NCBI GenBank assembly: GCA_021784615.1
Contig: JAJYHU010000209.1
Location: forward strand, 1-9,462
DNA: 9,462 nt
From: Acidobacteriota bacterium
Lineage (GTDB): Bacteria > Acidobacteriota > Terriglobia > UBA7540
Direction of reading: 5' to 3'
The position numbers and the translations under genes are program-made. Positions within the stretch are counted from its first letter, which is position 1; each line of letters starts with the position of its first letter. The notes beneath the pieces were generated by a model. The model was not told the DNA's origin and searched no databases. It saw only the letters and a list, made by a program, of their open reading frames with translations. Shown here in pieces: positions 1-6,431 of the stretch.

Positions 1-244
1 GCGTCGGAACAACCGGCTTTACGCGTTACTGATGGCCCCGCAGCGTTCCCTGACGCTCCAGGGGGATGAGTATCCCTCGCCACCGCCGTCGCTGGTGCAA
101 ACGTTCTTGGCGGACCCCGCCGTCTCGAGCAGCGTGGTTTTTGGCACCGCCTCTGTGATTGGGGACTTTGAAACGAAGCCGGCTCTGTATACGATCGAGG
201 GCAGAAAGGTTCTGTACCTGACGGTGGAGAATTCCGGGGACTGA
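1..244 (+). CDS. C-terminal fragment of an unrecognised protein (5' end outside the window)
   Basis: The reading frame is open from the first complete codon (position 2) to a TGA at 242-244, giving about 80 visible residues. An ATG at 32 exists, but the frame continues upstream of it without a stop and no ribosome binding site precedes it, so this is best read as the tail of a longer gene. The visible part is soluble in character, with no membrane segment, and reads as a Pro/Ser-containing stretch (YPSPPPSLVQTF) followed by probable beta strands (SSVVFGTASVIGDF, KPALYTIEGRKVLYLTVENS). I do not recognise a family. It is on the same strand as the propeller gene that begins 57 bp downstream, so co-transcription is possible but unproven. 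Confidence 0.55.
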   Translation, partial: RRNNRLYALLMAPQRSLTLQGDEYPSPPPSLVQTFLADPAVSSSVVFGTASVIGDFETKPALYTIEGRKVLYLTVENSGD

Positions 245-301
245 CCAGGCGGAAGGCCCGGCGAAGGCCGGCTAGCTTCAATTCCATGCCATGAGTGTGT
301 T

Positions 302-2605
302 ATGAAACTTTGCGCAAGATTGTTGTTGCTTTCTCTCGTCATCGGTTTTGTATTCCCGCTTGTGATTGAAGGGGTTGAGACAACCGTATGGCAGATCGCA
401 GACTTTAAAGATTTCCTAGAGGGCCGTCTCAACGGAGTCTCGATCAGTAAAGACGGCACATTGGCATTGGCCCCCGAAACCAAGGTAGTTTTCAATCCCC
501 AAGAAGCCTTGGCGCTTTCGCTCGTGGCGGACAGCCATCACAATCTTTATATTGGCACCGGACACCAAGGGAAAGTTTTTCGGGTTACCCCGGGCGGCAA
601 AGCCTCGCTTTTCTTTGCGGCACCGGAGCCGGATGTCTTTGCGCTTGCCGTCGGCCCTGACGGTGATCTTTATGTCGGAAGCTCGCCCTCGGGCAAAATC
701 TATCGCGTTACGCCGGGAGGGAAGTCCTCGGTTTTTTACGATCCGCATACGAAGTACATTTGGGCGCTGCTTTTTGATTCTCAAGGGCGGCTCTATGCCG
801 GCACCGGGGACCATGGCCAAATCTTGCGAGTGGACCGAAATGGGGAAGGTGAGGTCTTCTTCGAAAGCAACCAAACCCACATCATGTGCCTGGCGTTTGA
901 TCCGAAAGGAAATTTGCTGGCGGGAAGCGTCCCAAACGGATTGGTCTATCGCATCAATCCAAAAGGCAAGGCCTTCGTCATATATCAATCCGATTTGCCG
1001 GAAATTCACAGCTTGGCAGTCGGCGAGCATGGAAACATCTACGCTGCTGCCTTAGGGGCTACGGGCCCGGTGGGCGCTCCCCTCATGCTCATGCCACAAA
1101 CGCCGCCGACGACCATTCCGACTCAGGTGATGACCGTAACTGCCGAGACGCAGATATCCTCGGAAGAGTCGTTATCATCTGCCCAAAAGCCGAAACAACC
1201 TAAACCGCAACCCAAGAAACCTGAAACGAAGAAGGGAACGACTCCAAGCTTTATTCATGCGGGAGAAAGTCTAAGGGGAATTGCCGGGTTGCTGGGATCC
1301 CGGAGCCGTGGAGCTGTCATCAAGATTTCTCCCGACGCGACTGCCGAAACTTTGTGGAATTCCAACAGGGAGAGCGCGTACGGCCTGGCATTGCTAGGAA
1401 ACAAAATTGTGTTTTCAACCGATTCAAACGGCCAGATTTTTGAGTTGGAGCCTTCGCGCTATGGCGAGAATCTTACGCTCCTGACCGAAACTCGTGAATC
1501 GATTGCAACGCGACTTTTGGTTGAGGGCCAAACCTTGTATGTCGCTACAAGCAATGTTGCCAAGCTCTTCCGTATGGGAACAACCCCCAGCCATGAAGGA
1601 ATGTACGAATCCCCCGTAAAGGACACGAAATTTATTTCTCACTGGGGTGTGCTGTCTTGGCGGGGTGACACTCCCGCAGGGACTTCCATTGAGTTCTATA
1701 CTCGCTCGGGGAATTTTAAGCGGCCGGACCAGACCTGGAGTGAGTGGGCGGGCCCCTATCGGGACCCGGATGAAGGAAGCCAAATCACCAGTCCTCCGGC
1801 CCGTTATATCCAGTGGAAAGCAGTTTTGCGGGGTACGGGATCGGCTTTTCCCACTCTGGACGAAGCCTCGATTGCCTATCTAAACCAAAATCTCCCGCCT
1901 GAAATTCGCTCGCTGAGCGTTAGCAACGCCGGTGAGCGGACCAACTCCGCGAGCCCTTTCTCTGCCGCAGTTAGTTCCAGCCTCGAAATTAATGTGGCCG
2001 CAACGCCCAACGCCGGTTACCAAGTTCCGGCACAAACACCACAGGCGGCTGGGAAGTCGCCTGTTAGTATCAGTTGGCAGGCTACGGATCCCAACGGAGA
2101 TTCGCTAGAGTTTGCAATCTACCTGAAGTCGACGGATGAAAAGAGTTGGCATCTGATCAAGGACAAGATCAAGTCAAACAGTTACACGATTGATCCTTCG
2201 AGCATGGCTGACGGCCAATACGTGGCGCGGTTGGTGGCTTCGGATGCTCTTTCCAATCCGCCTTCCATGGCGCGCGAGGATGTGATGTTAAGCGCGCCTT
2301 TTTGGGTTGATAATACTCCACCTGAAATCAGTGTTTTGCATAAGCAAGTGAAAGGCGGGAATGTTGAGGTTCAGTTTCAGGCGGCGGATGCCACATCGCC
2401 TCTCCACGCGGCCCAGAGTTCAATTGACAGCCACGGCTGGAAGGAGATTGAATCAGACGACGGCATAATTGACTCCCGAGTAGAGACCTTTACAATTGAG
2501 GAGCGGAGTCTGGCTCCCGGCGAGCACGTGATTAGCCTGCGGGCCTTTGATACGGCCGGCAACGCAGGGGTGGGAAAGGCAGTTGTCGAGATTCCCAAGC
2601 CGTAG
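302..2605 (+). CDS. Exported beta-propeller protein with C-terminal Ig/fibronectin-like region
   Basis: The 767-residue product starts with a signal peptide (charged MKLCAR, then a hydrophobic core to about residue 22), so it is secreted or periplasmic. Residues 75-250 contain at least four propeller-blade repeats with the pattern LYxGTxxxGxxxRVxPxGK followed by a strand ending FF/FY (about 82-105, 123-146, 164-187, 205-228), plus a fifth less regular copy. This resembles NHL/SMP-30/WD40-like propellers. Residues about 256-330 are low complexity, with a Met/Pro/Thr stretch and a Lys/Pro/Gln stretch at 296-312. Propeller-like sequence resumes at about 336-425. Residues 440-530 look like a beta-sandwich (TRSGN, TWSEW, ARYIQWKAVL), and 585-767 look like two Ig/FN3-type domains (WQATDPNGDSLEFAIY; LRAFDTAGNAG). 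No catalytic motif is evident, so a binding or structural role is inferred. ATG 302 is the only in-frame start after the preceding gene's stop; its ribosome binding site is weak. Function unknown. Confidence 0.85.
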   Translation: MKLCARLLLLSLVIGFVFPLVIEGVETTVWQIADFKDFLEGRLNGVSISKDGTLALAPETKVVFNPQEALALSLVADSHHNLYIGTGHQGKVFRVTPGGKASLFFAAPEPDVFALAVGPDGDLYVGSSPSGKIYRVTPGGKSSVFYDPHTKYIWALLFDSQGRLYAGTGDHGQILRVDRNGEGEVFFESNQTHIMCLAFDPKGNLLAGSVPNGLVYRINPKGKAFVIYQSDLPEIHSLAVGEHGNIYAAALGATGPVGAPLMLMPQTPPTTIPTQVMTVTAETQISSEESLSSAQKPKQPKPQPKKPETKKGTTPSFIHAGESLRGIAGLLGSRSRGAVIKISPDATAETLWNSNRESAYGLALLGNKIVFSTDSNGQIFELEPSRYGENLTLLTETRESIATRLLVEGQTLYVATSNVAKLFRMGTTPSHEGMYESPVKDTKFISHWGVLSWRGDTPAGTSIEFYTRSGNFKRPDQTWSEWAGPYRDPDEGSQITSPPARYIQWKAVLRGTGSAFPTLDEASIAYLNQNLPPEIRSLSVSNAGERTNSASPFSAAVSSSLEINVAATPNAGYQVPAQTPQAAGKSPVSISWQATDPNGDSLEFAIYLKSTDEKSWHLIKDKIKSNSYTIDPSSMADGQYVARLVASDALSNPPSMAREDVMLSAPFWVDNTPPEISVLHKQVKGGNVEVQFQAADATSPLHAAQSSIDSHGWKEIESDDGIIDSRVETFTIEERSLAPGEHVISLRAFDTAGNAGVGKAVVEIPKP

Positions 2606-2625
2606 AGCGTAAAGGTTGCAGGTGC

Positions 2626-3402
2626 ATGGAATGGCGGGACTTCCGTGACCTAAAGTTTAACTTTGAAAGTCCGCAAAACATTGAAGTTTTTAGAGACAAC
2701 TCCTATTTTACCTGCCGCATCTCAAAAGGTGAGTTCAGGTGCGGCCCTGAGTGGAAGTTCTTGAGCGCACAGAAATCGGCGGAACCCGGGGTCGCTCCCG
2801 ATGCTCAGCTAATCGCGCGGGCACAGCGAGGTGACGAAGAGGCGTTTGCGGCGCTCTTTGAAGCCCACAAGCGGCGCGTGTATTCGTTGTGCTTGCGGAT
2901 GACCGGCAATGTGGCGGAAGCAGAAGACCTAACGCAGGAAGCCTTCCTCCAGCTGTTTCGGAAGATTTCGACGTTTCGCGGTGAGTCTGCCTTCTCTACT
3001 TGGCTGCATCGATTAGCCGTGAACGTGGTGCTGATGCACCTCAGGAAGAAAGGGCTCAGCCAGATTTCACTTGATGAAACAGAGAACTCCCAGGGCGATC
3101 CGATCAAGCGTGATTACGGAGATGATGACCGCCGCTTGGTGGGTTCGATCGACCGAATTGCGCTAACCCGCGCGATCGGGGAGCTTCCGCCGGGCTACCG
3201 GTCGGTGTTCATCTTGCACGATGTTGAAGGTTATGAGCATAATGAAATCGCTGAAATCATGAACTGCTCTGTTGGTAATTCAAAGTCGCAACTCCACAAG
3301 GCCCGCCTGAAGCTTCGCGAGTGGTTCCAGCAGCACCAGCAACAGTCTATCGAGAAAGGTTCCGCTGCGGAGTCGACCCCTGAGGGCCGTGAGGGGGCAT
3401 AG
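2626..3402 (+). CDS. ECF-type RNA polymerase sigma factor (sigma-70 family, RpoE-like)
   Basis: This alternative sigma factor would direct core RNA polymerase to stress or envelope promoters. Region 2 spans about residues 76-142, with the typical YSLCLRMTGNVAEAEDLTQEAF and FSTWLHRLAVN segments. Region 4 spans about 181-234, with LPPGYRSVFILHDVEGY and the helix-turn-helix around EIAEIMNCSVGNSKSQLHKA. There is no C-terminal SnoaL or other ECF add-on domain. The first ~58 residues precede the usual ECF beginning (DAQLIARAQRGDEEAF) and look unlike coding sequence, being AT-rich at the DNA level. An alternative in-frame start is TTG at 2761 (residue 46), downstream of a promoter-like pair at 2681-2709. 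ATG 2626 has an AAAGG ten bases upstream. The anti-sigma gene follows 3 bp after the stop, so the two are almost certainly co-translated. The family call is firm; the start is not. Confidence 0.93.
   Translation: MEWRDFRDLKFNFESPQNIEVFRDNSYFTCRISKGEFRCGPEWKFLSAQKSAEPGVAPDAQLIARAQRGDEEAFAALFEAHKRRVYSLCLRMTGNVAEAEDLTQEAFLQLFRKISTFRGESAFSTWLHRLAVNVVLMHLRKKGLSQISLDETENSQGDPIKRDYGDDDRRLVGSIDRIALTRAIGELPPGYRSVFILHDVEGYEHNEIAEIMNCSVGNSKSQLHKARLKLREWFQQHQQQSIEKGSAAESTPEGREGA
2652..2664. promoter_or_regulatory. Short palindrome upstream of the candidate sigma-factor promoter
   Basis: The arms AAAGTT and AACTTT flank a single T, forming a perfect 6+6 bp dyad, and a second overlapping CTTTGAAAG palindrome sits at 2661-2669. 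It lies 16 bp before a possible -35 box. Such a site could bind a regulator if this stretch is non-coding. The sequence is AT-rich and short, so chance is a real alternative. Confidence 0.25.
2681..2709 (+). promoter_or_regulatory. Candidate sigma-70-type promoter for the sigma/anti-sigma/DUF4097 operon
   Basis: TTGAAG at 2681-2686 and TATTTT at 2704-2709 are separated by 17 bp. The surrounding 70 bases (2641-2710) contain only 23 G/C, clearly below the neighbouring coding DNA. The pair lies inside the longest sigma-factor reading frame, so if it is real, translation from ATG 2626 would not be possible on transcripts starting here and the TTG at 2761 becomes the likely start. Prediction by eye only. 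Confidence 0.35.
3391..3397 (+). promoter_or_regulatory. Shine-Dalgarno for the anti-sigma gene, inside the end of the sigma gene
   Basis: GAGGGGG lies 8 bases before ATG 3406 and overlaps the last codons of the sigma-factor gene. It fixes the anti-sigma start and indicates translational coupling of the two genes. Confidence 0.7.
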
Positions 3403-3405
3403 ATT

Positions 3406-4101
3406 ATGAGTGACGAAAAGCAGAATACCGCCCTGCATCTTAACTGTGGGGAATTCCTGGAGAACCTGGATGCCTACTTCAGTGGCGAAGGTGAGCCTGG
3501 GTTCCGTGCTCACGCGGAAAAGTGCAGCTCCTGTTGCGCTCTTCTTGCTGACTTCCAATCCATTCGTTCGGCGGCAACCAGCCTGCCGCTTGAATCGCCA
3601 GCCCCCCGTGTTTGGAGCAATGTTCGCGCCACCTTGGCGGCGGAGGGCTTTTTCCGCGAAAAGGAAAGTTTTTGGGAAAAGTGGATTGCGCAATTGCAAC
3701 TTTCCAGCAGGACCGTTCCGCTTGGGGCCGCTGTCCTTGTGATTGCTTTGACAATTTTTATGGTTTTGCCCGGAAGCCTTCATAAAAAGGCAGCGCCGGC
3801 TGGCTCTCATTTGGTTGTCGCTACCGTCGCGGCGCCGTCTGGCCTAACGGCGGTTGAAGCTAATTTGGTGCAAACGGTTCAGCAGATGGAAACTAGTTAT
3901 AAGGCCCGTGAGGCCGATCTGGATCCCGTTGCAAAACAGTCTTACGAGCGAGGGCTGACGTCGCTCGACGGTTCGATTCACGAATGTCTAGTTTCACTCC
4001 AGGCGCAGCCGCAAAACACGCTAGCGCGCCAATACTTGATGCAAGCTTATACAGAAAAGGCGGACATCTTGACTTCCGCCTTGGAGTATGATGGCCGTTA
4101 A
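3406..4101 (+). CDS. Membrane-anchored zinc-finger anti-sigma factor
   Basis: This 231-residue protein probably holds the upstream ECF sigma factor inactive at the membrane and frees it on an envelope signal. The cytoplasmic N-terminus carries the ZAS-type zinc-binding pattern: C14, H36, C40 and C43 (HAEKCSSC, i.e. HxxxCxxC). A linker runs to about residue 103, and one membrane helix spans about 104-123 (VPLGAAVLVIALTIFMVLPG). The roughly 105-residue outer part is predicted helical (EANLVQTVQQMETSYKAREA; a later stretch containing QPQNTLARQYLMQAYTEKAD). A helical tail after the membrane segment is, as far as I recall, common in acidobacterial anti-sigma factors. The start follows the sigma stop by 3 bp with a clear ribosome binding site. 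Its 3' end overlaps the first possible start of the DUF4097 gene by 14 bp. The partner assignment rests on gene order and the ZAS motif. Confidence 0.88.
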   Translation: MSDEKQNTALHLNCGEFLENLDAYFSGEGEPGFRAHAEKCSSCCALLADFQSIRSAATSLPLESPAPRVWSNVRATLAAEGFFREKESFWEKWIAQLQLSSRTVPLGAAVLVIALTIFMVLPGSLHKKAAPAGSHLVVATVAAPSGLTAVEANLVQTVQQMETSYKAREADLDPVAKQSYERGLTSLDGSIHECLVSLQAQPQNTLARQYLMQAYTEKADILTSALEYDGR

Positions 4102-5014
4102 TCGAATGGGGGGGGGAATAAGTGAAGTGCTGAGTCGACTAAGCGGCGCTCGCAAGATGGGCGGGGTACGAGGCGTCGGAATTCTAATGCTTATACCCGC
4201 AGGGCTGTTGGTAGCAGCAACCCCCTCCCAGGTCGAAAAAACCATCAAGACGACAGCTTCGCCTCGGATTAGCATCTCGAATATGGGCGGCAAGGTTGTT
4301 GTGAAGGGTTGGGACCGATTGCAGGTCCATGTCCACTATACATCGCCGTCTCCGCAAGTTGCCGTTGATACGGATGAACTTCCAACCGAGGGGCCGGTGG
4401 ATAAACTCCATTTCACGACCTATGTTGTCAATCACTCCACGGCGCGGCAATCGGTCACCGTTGATTACACTCTCCAAGTTCCCACGGGTTCAAGCTTGGA
4501 AATTCATAATCCCCAGGGGATGGTTCAGGTTGAATCGGTTCGCGGTGATACGTCGGTAGATTCGCTTGGCGCAGATATTTCCGTTACGGATGCGGGCGGC
4601 CACTTAGCAGTGCGTTCAGTGGGAGGCAACATCGAGATTGTTCGCCCTTCCGGCCGAGTCGAGGCTTACTCAATCAACGGCAACCTCCATTTTGTTGATC
4701 CCACAAGTTTAAGACTCCACGGCACTACAACTTCCGGGAACATCGTATATGACGGGGATTTCAAGCCGGGCGGGGACTATGTGCTTTCAGATTACAGCGG
4801 GAATATGGATATCATCTGTCCGCCTTCCGCTTCATTCGAGTTAAATGCCAAGACCGTGCGCGGCAAAGTGGACAACAGTTTCCCGCTTGTCTCCAGGCAT
4901 TCCTCGGACGAGATGTTCTCTTCCGCAAACAGCCTTTTCGGAACGTATAGTACCGGCGAGGCTACTTTGGAACTCACCTCGTTTAGCGGAACCATTCACA
5001 TTCGCCAAAAATAG
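4088..5014 (+). CDS. Exported DUF4097-family beta-repeat protein (putative adhesin-like)
   Basis: The product is up to 308 residues. After the leader, it consists of short repeating beta strands with Gly turns (for example SNMGGKVVVKGW, VRGDTSVDSLG, SVGGNIEIVRPSGRVEAYSINGNLHF, TTSGNIVYDG, YSGNMDIICP, SFSGTIHI), the hallmark of DUF4097, a family often labelled putative adhesin and predicted to form a parallel beta-helix. A hydrophobic stretch at about residues 28-45 should serve as signal peptide or anchor. The start is unclear. ATG 4088/4091 have GGAG only 1-4 bases upstream and overlap the anti-sigma stop; ATG 4106 lies at the edge of a nine-G run; ATG 4157 would give a compact signal peptide beginning MGGVRGVGILMLIPAG. 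Overlap with the anti-sigma gene indicates co-expression with the sigma/anti-sigma pair. In such trios it is presumably an envelope effector or part of the sensing apparatus; its molecular function is not known. Confidence 0.85.
   Translation: MMAVNRMGGGISEVLSRLSGARKMGGVRGVGILMLIPAGLLVAATPSQVEKTIKTTASPRISISNMGGKVVVKGWDRLQVHVHYTSPSPQVAVDTDELPTEGPVDKLHFTTYVVNHSTARQSVTVDYTLQVPTGSSLEIHNPQGMVQVESVRGDTSVDSLGADISVTDAGGHLAVRSVGGNIEIVRPSGRVEAYSINGNLHFVDPTSLRLHGTTTSGNIVYDGDFKPGGDYVLSDYSGNMDIICPPSASFELNAKTVRGKVDNSFPLVSRHSSDEMFSSANSLFGTYSTGEATLELTSFSGTIHIRQK
4108..4116 (+). repeat. Nine-G homopolymer near the start of the DUF4097 gene
   Basis: Nine consecutive G residues lie directly after the AT of ATG 4106, forming codons for three glycines in the current frame. 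A one-base change would put the starts at 4088, 4091 and 4106 out of frame with the rest of the gene but would leave the start at 4157 intact. It may be a slippage site or a sequencing/assembly trouble spot. Confidence 0.9.
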
Positions 5015-5025
5015 CCCCCTTTTAA

Positions 5026-5042
5026 TTCGCCGAACTGGCGAA
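5026..5042. other. Small hairpin after the sigma/anti-sigma/DUF4097 operon
   Basis: TTCGCC (5026-5031) and GGCGAA (5037-5042) can pair around a 5-base loop, 11 bases after the DUF4097 stop. No T-run follows it, so it is at most a weak or factor-assisted terminator or an mRNA-end stabilising structure. Confidence 0.35.
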
Positions 5043-5090
5043 CCCTTGCTGTAAGTCATGGCAACCAAGCAGCGAAGGGCCTCATCTGCC

Positions 5091-5112
5091 CCGGCGCGTT
5101 CAAACGCGCCGG
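5091..5112. repeat. Perfect 10+10 bp GC-rich dyad upstream of aroK
   Basis: The arms CCGGCGCGTT (5091-5100) and AACGCGCCGG (5103-5112) are exact reverse complements separated by CA. As RNA this would fold as a 9-bp stem with a TCAA loop. No T-tract follows on either strand, so it is not a standard intrinsic terminator. Its right edge touches the possible -35 box of the aroK promoter at 5113, a position suited to an operator. A dispersed palindromic repeat or a Rho-independent-like structure without U-tract are alternatives. Confidence 0.6.
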
Positions 5113-5142
5113 TTGCGCAGCAAGAGAAGGTGCTTCTATAAT
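5113..5142 (+). promoter_or_regulatory. Likely sigma-70 promoter for aroK and the following gene
   Basis: A perfect TATAAT lies at 5137-5142, with TTGCGC at 5113-5118 as -35 and an 18-bp spacer. Transcription would begin near 5149, leaving a leader of about 20 bases before the ATG at 5171. It is the best promoter-like sequence in the window and fits a new transcription unit after the upstream operon. Confidence 0.55.
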
Positions 5143-5170
5143 TGCGCCTGAACGAATCGAGTGACGTGGG

Positions 5171-5683
5171 ATGAATGGGCACAGGCCAAAATTGATCTAC
5201 CTTCTCGGATTTATGGGAAGCGGCAAGTCTTCGGTAGGCGTCCTCCTGGCGCAAGAGTTGGGATGGCCCTTCATTGATTTGGACACGGTAATTGAAGCGA
5301 GCCAGGGCACTTCGATTCGGGAAATTTTTGAACAAGCCGGCGAGCCTTTTTTTCGCCAGCTTGAGCAAGCAGCACTTGCCGAGGTCTCCAAAAAGGAGCC
5401 CGCTGTCATTGCTCTCGGCGGTGGAAGCTTTGCCCAGAAATCCAATTTTGATTTCATCAGGGGAAGAAGGGGCGTTACGATCTGGCTTGACTCCCCGATC
5501 GACGAGCTTTGGCAACGTTGCGCCACAATGGCCAATCGCCCCTTGTTCCGGGACCGCGCGAGCTTTGCTCGACTTTATGCCCAGCGCCTCCCTTATTATC
5601 GCCAGGCAAAATACCGAATCTCTACTGAAGGGCGTACCCCGCAGGAAATTGTCAGGGAAATCCTGGGGTTTCAGCTATATTAG
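5171..5683 (+). CDS. aroK: Shikimate kinase
   Basis: This cytoplasmic enzyme phosphorylates the 3-hydroxyl of shikimate with ATP, a step on the way to chorismate and the aromatic amino acids. All key motifs are visible: Walker A GFMGSGKS (13-20); shikimate- and Mg-contacting D36 and D38 (FIDLD); R62 in FFRQLE; the GGG loop at 83-85; lid arginine R123 in NRPLF; and R139 near the C-terminus (QRLPYYRQAKY). At 170 residues it has the normal family length. ATG 5171 is chosen because the usual N-terminus (LIYLLGFMGSGKS) follows a few residues later; the ribosome binding site is weak (GTGGG adjacent to the start). It is the first gene of a probable two-gene unit; aroB or other shikimate genes do not adjoin it here. 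Confidence 0.96.
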   Translation: MNGHRPKLIYLLGFMGSGKSSVGVLLAQELGWPFIDLDTVIEASQGTSIREIFEQAGEPFFRQLEQAALAEVSKKEPAVIALGGGSFAQKSNFDFIRGRRGVTIWLDSPIDELWQRCATMANRPLFRDRASFARLYAQRLPYYRQAKYRISTEGRTPQEIVREILGFQLY

Positions 5684-5688
5684 CCCTT

Positions 5689-5696
5689 GGGAGGAG
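5689..5696 (+). promoter_or_regulatory. Strong Shine-Dalgarno that fixes a GTG start
   Basis: GGGAGGAG ends 7 bases before GTG 5704, ideal spacing, and lies in the 20-bp gap after the aroK stop. It decides the non-ATG start of the next gene. Confidence 0.75.
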
Positions 5697-5703
5697 TTTC
5701 GGG

Positions 5704-6411
5704 GTGCTGCAAAAACGGTTTTGCCGTCTGGCATTTTTTATCGTCATATTTGCTTGGGTATTCACAGTCCCCGCGGCCGCGGCGGGTCCGAGCGACTCCG
5801 GGGCTTTTAGAATCTTGGTCGCGGGCAAAGAAATTGGCACCGAAAGGTTCCGGATTCTTCCTTCCGGAAACAACATCATTGCCAAGGCTGATATTGAGCT
5901 CCAAACGCAAAAAGCAGGGAAGCTTTTAGAGCTTCAGAGTTTCCCGGAACTGCTTCTCGACTCCCGATTTCGGCCTTTATCGTACACATGGGCCCAGAAG
6001 GGTGTTCAGAGTTCCAAGCTTCGTATCGACTTCACCACGACGCCTGTCAAGGCCCAATATCACACGGTAAACGGCAAGAACGACGAGCGCGATTTGGCGC
6101 TCCCTGCCGACGTTGTGGTGCTTGACGACAACGTCCTCGATCAATACGAAATTCTCGTGGCTATCTATGACAGGACTTCAGGAGGTCCGCAGACGTTCAA
6201 CGCCTTTATTCCCCAGGAAGCGTTGCCGGGGCGAGTCCAGGTTGTAGCGAGGGGCAATGAACAGGTGAGGATCGGCGGAGAAAGCGAATCCCTTCGTCAC
6301 TTTGTTGTCACCACGGACCTAGCACGCATTGACCTTTGGACAGACCCGCAAGGACATCTGGAGCGTGTTTCCGTTCCCGCTATGCGGTTCAACGCAGTTC
6401 GGCAAAAGTAG
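5704..6411 (+). CDS. Small exported protein of unknown function, downstream of aroK
   Basis: This 235-residue product starts at a GTG behind a strong Shine-Dalgarno. Its N-terminus (MLQKRFCRLAFFIVIFAWVF, then TVPAAAAG) is a clear signal peptide with a probable cleavage site near residue 27, and there is no lipobox. The mature part is all-beta in appearance: GAFRILVAGKEIGTERFRI, then alternating strands through RLDLWTD-like segments (ARIDLWTDPQGHLERVSVP) to the end. The opening 'xxxGKxIGTExF' strand pair recalls the DUF6134/DUF3108 type of periplasmic proteins, but I cannot confirm membership. No catalytic motif is apparent. The 20-bp gap to aroK suggests one transcript, which need not mean a shared function. 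Transcription converges with the O-antigen ligase gene that ends 20 bp downstream. Confidence 0.82.
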   Translation: MLQKRFCRLAFFIVIFAWVFTVPAAAAGPSDSGAFRILVAGKEIGTERFRILPSGNNIIAKADIELQTQKAGKLLELQSFPELLLDSRFRPLSYTWAQKGVQSSKLRIDFTTTPVKAQYHTVNGKNDERDLALPADVVVLDDNVLDQYEILVAIYDRTSGGPQTFNAFIPQEALPGRVQVVARGNEQVRIGGESESLRHFVVTTDLARIDLWTDPQGHLERVSVPAMRFNAVRQK

Positions 6412-6431
6412 CTGAACGCTCAGGCCACTAT

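Noticed and set aside
258..271. CCGGC/GCCGG hairpin before the propeller gene
   Set aside because: The stem is only 5 bp with no T-tract after it; a hairpin this small is expected by chance in GC-rich sequence.
545..750. Tandem DNA repeat
   Set aside because: The similarity (for example the two RVTPGGK-coding stretches) is explained by the propeller blade repeats at protein level and is not a separate DNA element.
416..1030. Open frame of 204 codons on the minus strand
   Set aside because: It lies wholly inside the propeller gene, whose repeats and signal peptide are clear on the other strand, and its own product resembles nothing recognisable.
4841..5515. Open frame of 224 codons on the minus strand spanning the 5015-5170 gap
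   Set aside because: It is antisense to the DUF4097 end and to aroK, which carries every expected motif; it has no ribosome binding site and no recognisable domain.
6412..6423. CTGA/TCAG mini-hairpin between the convergent genes as a bidirectional terminator
   Set aside because: A 4-bp stem without a T-tract is too weak to call.
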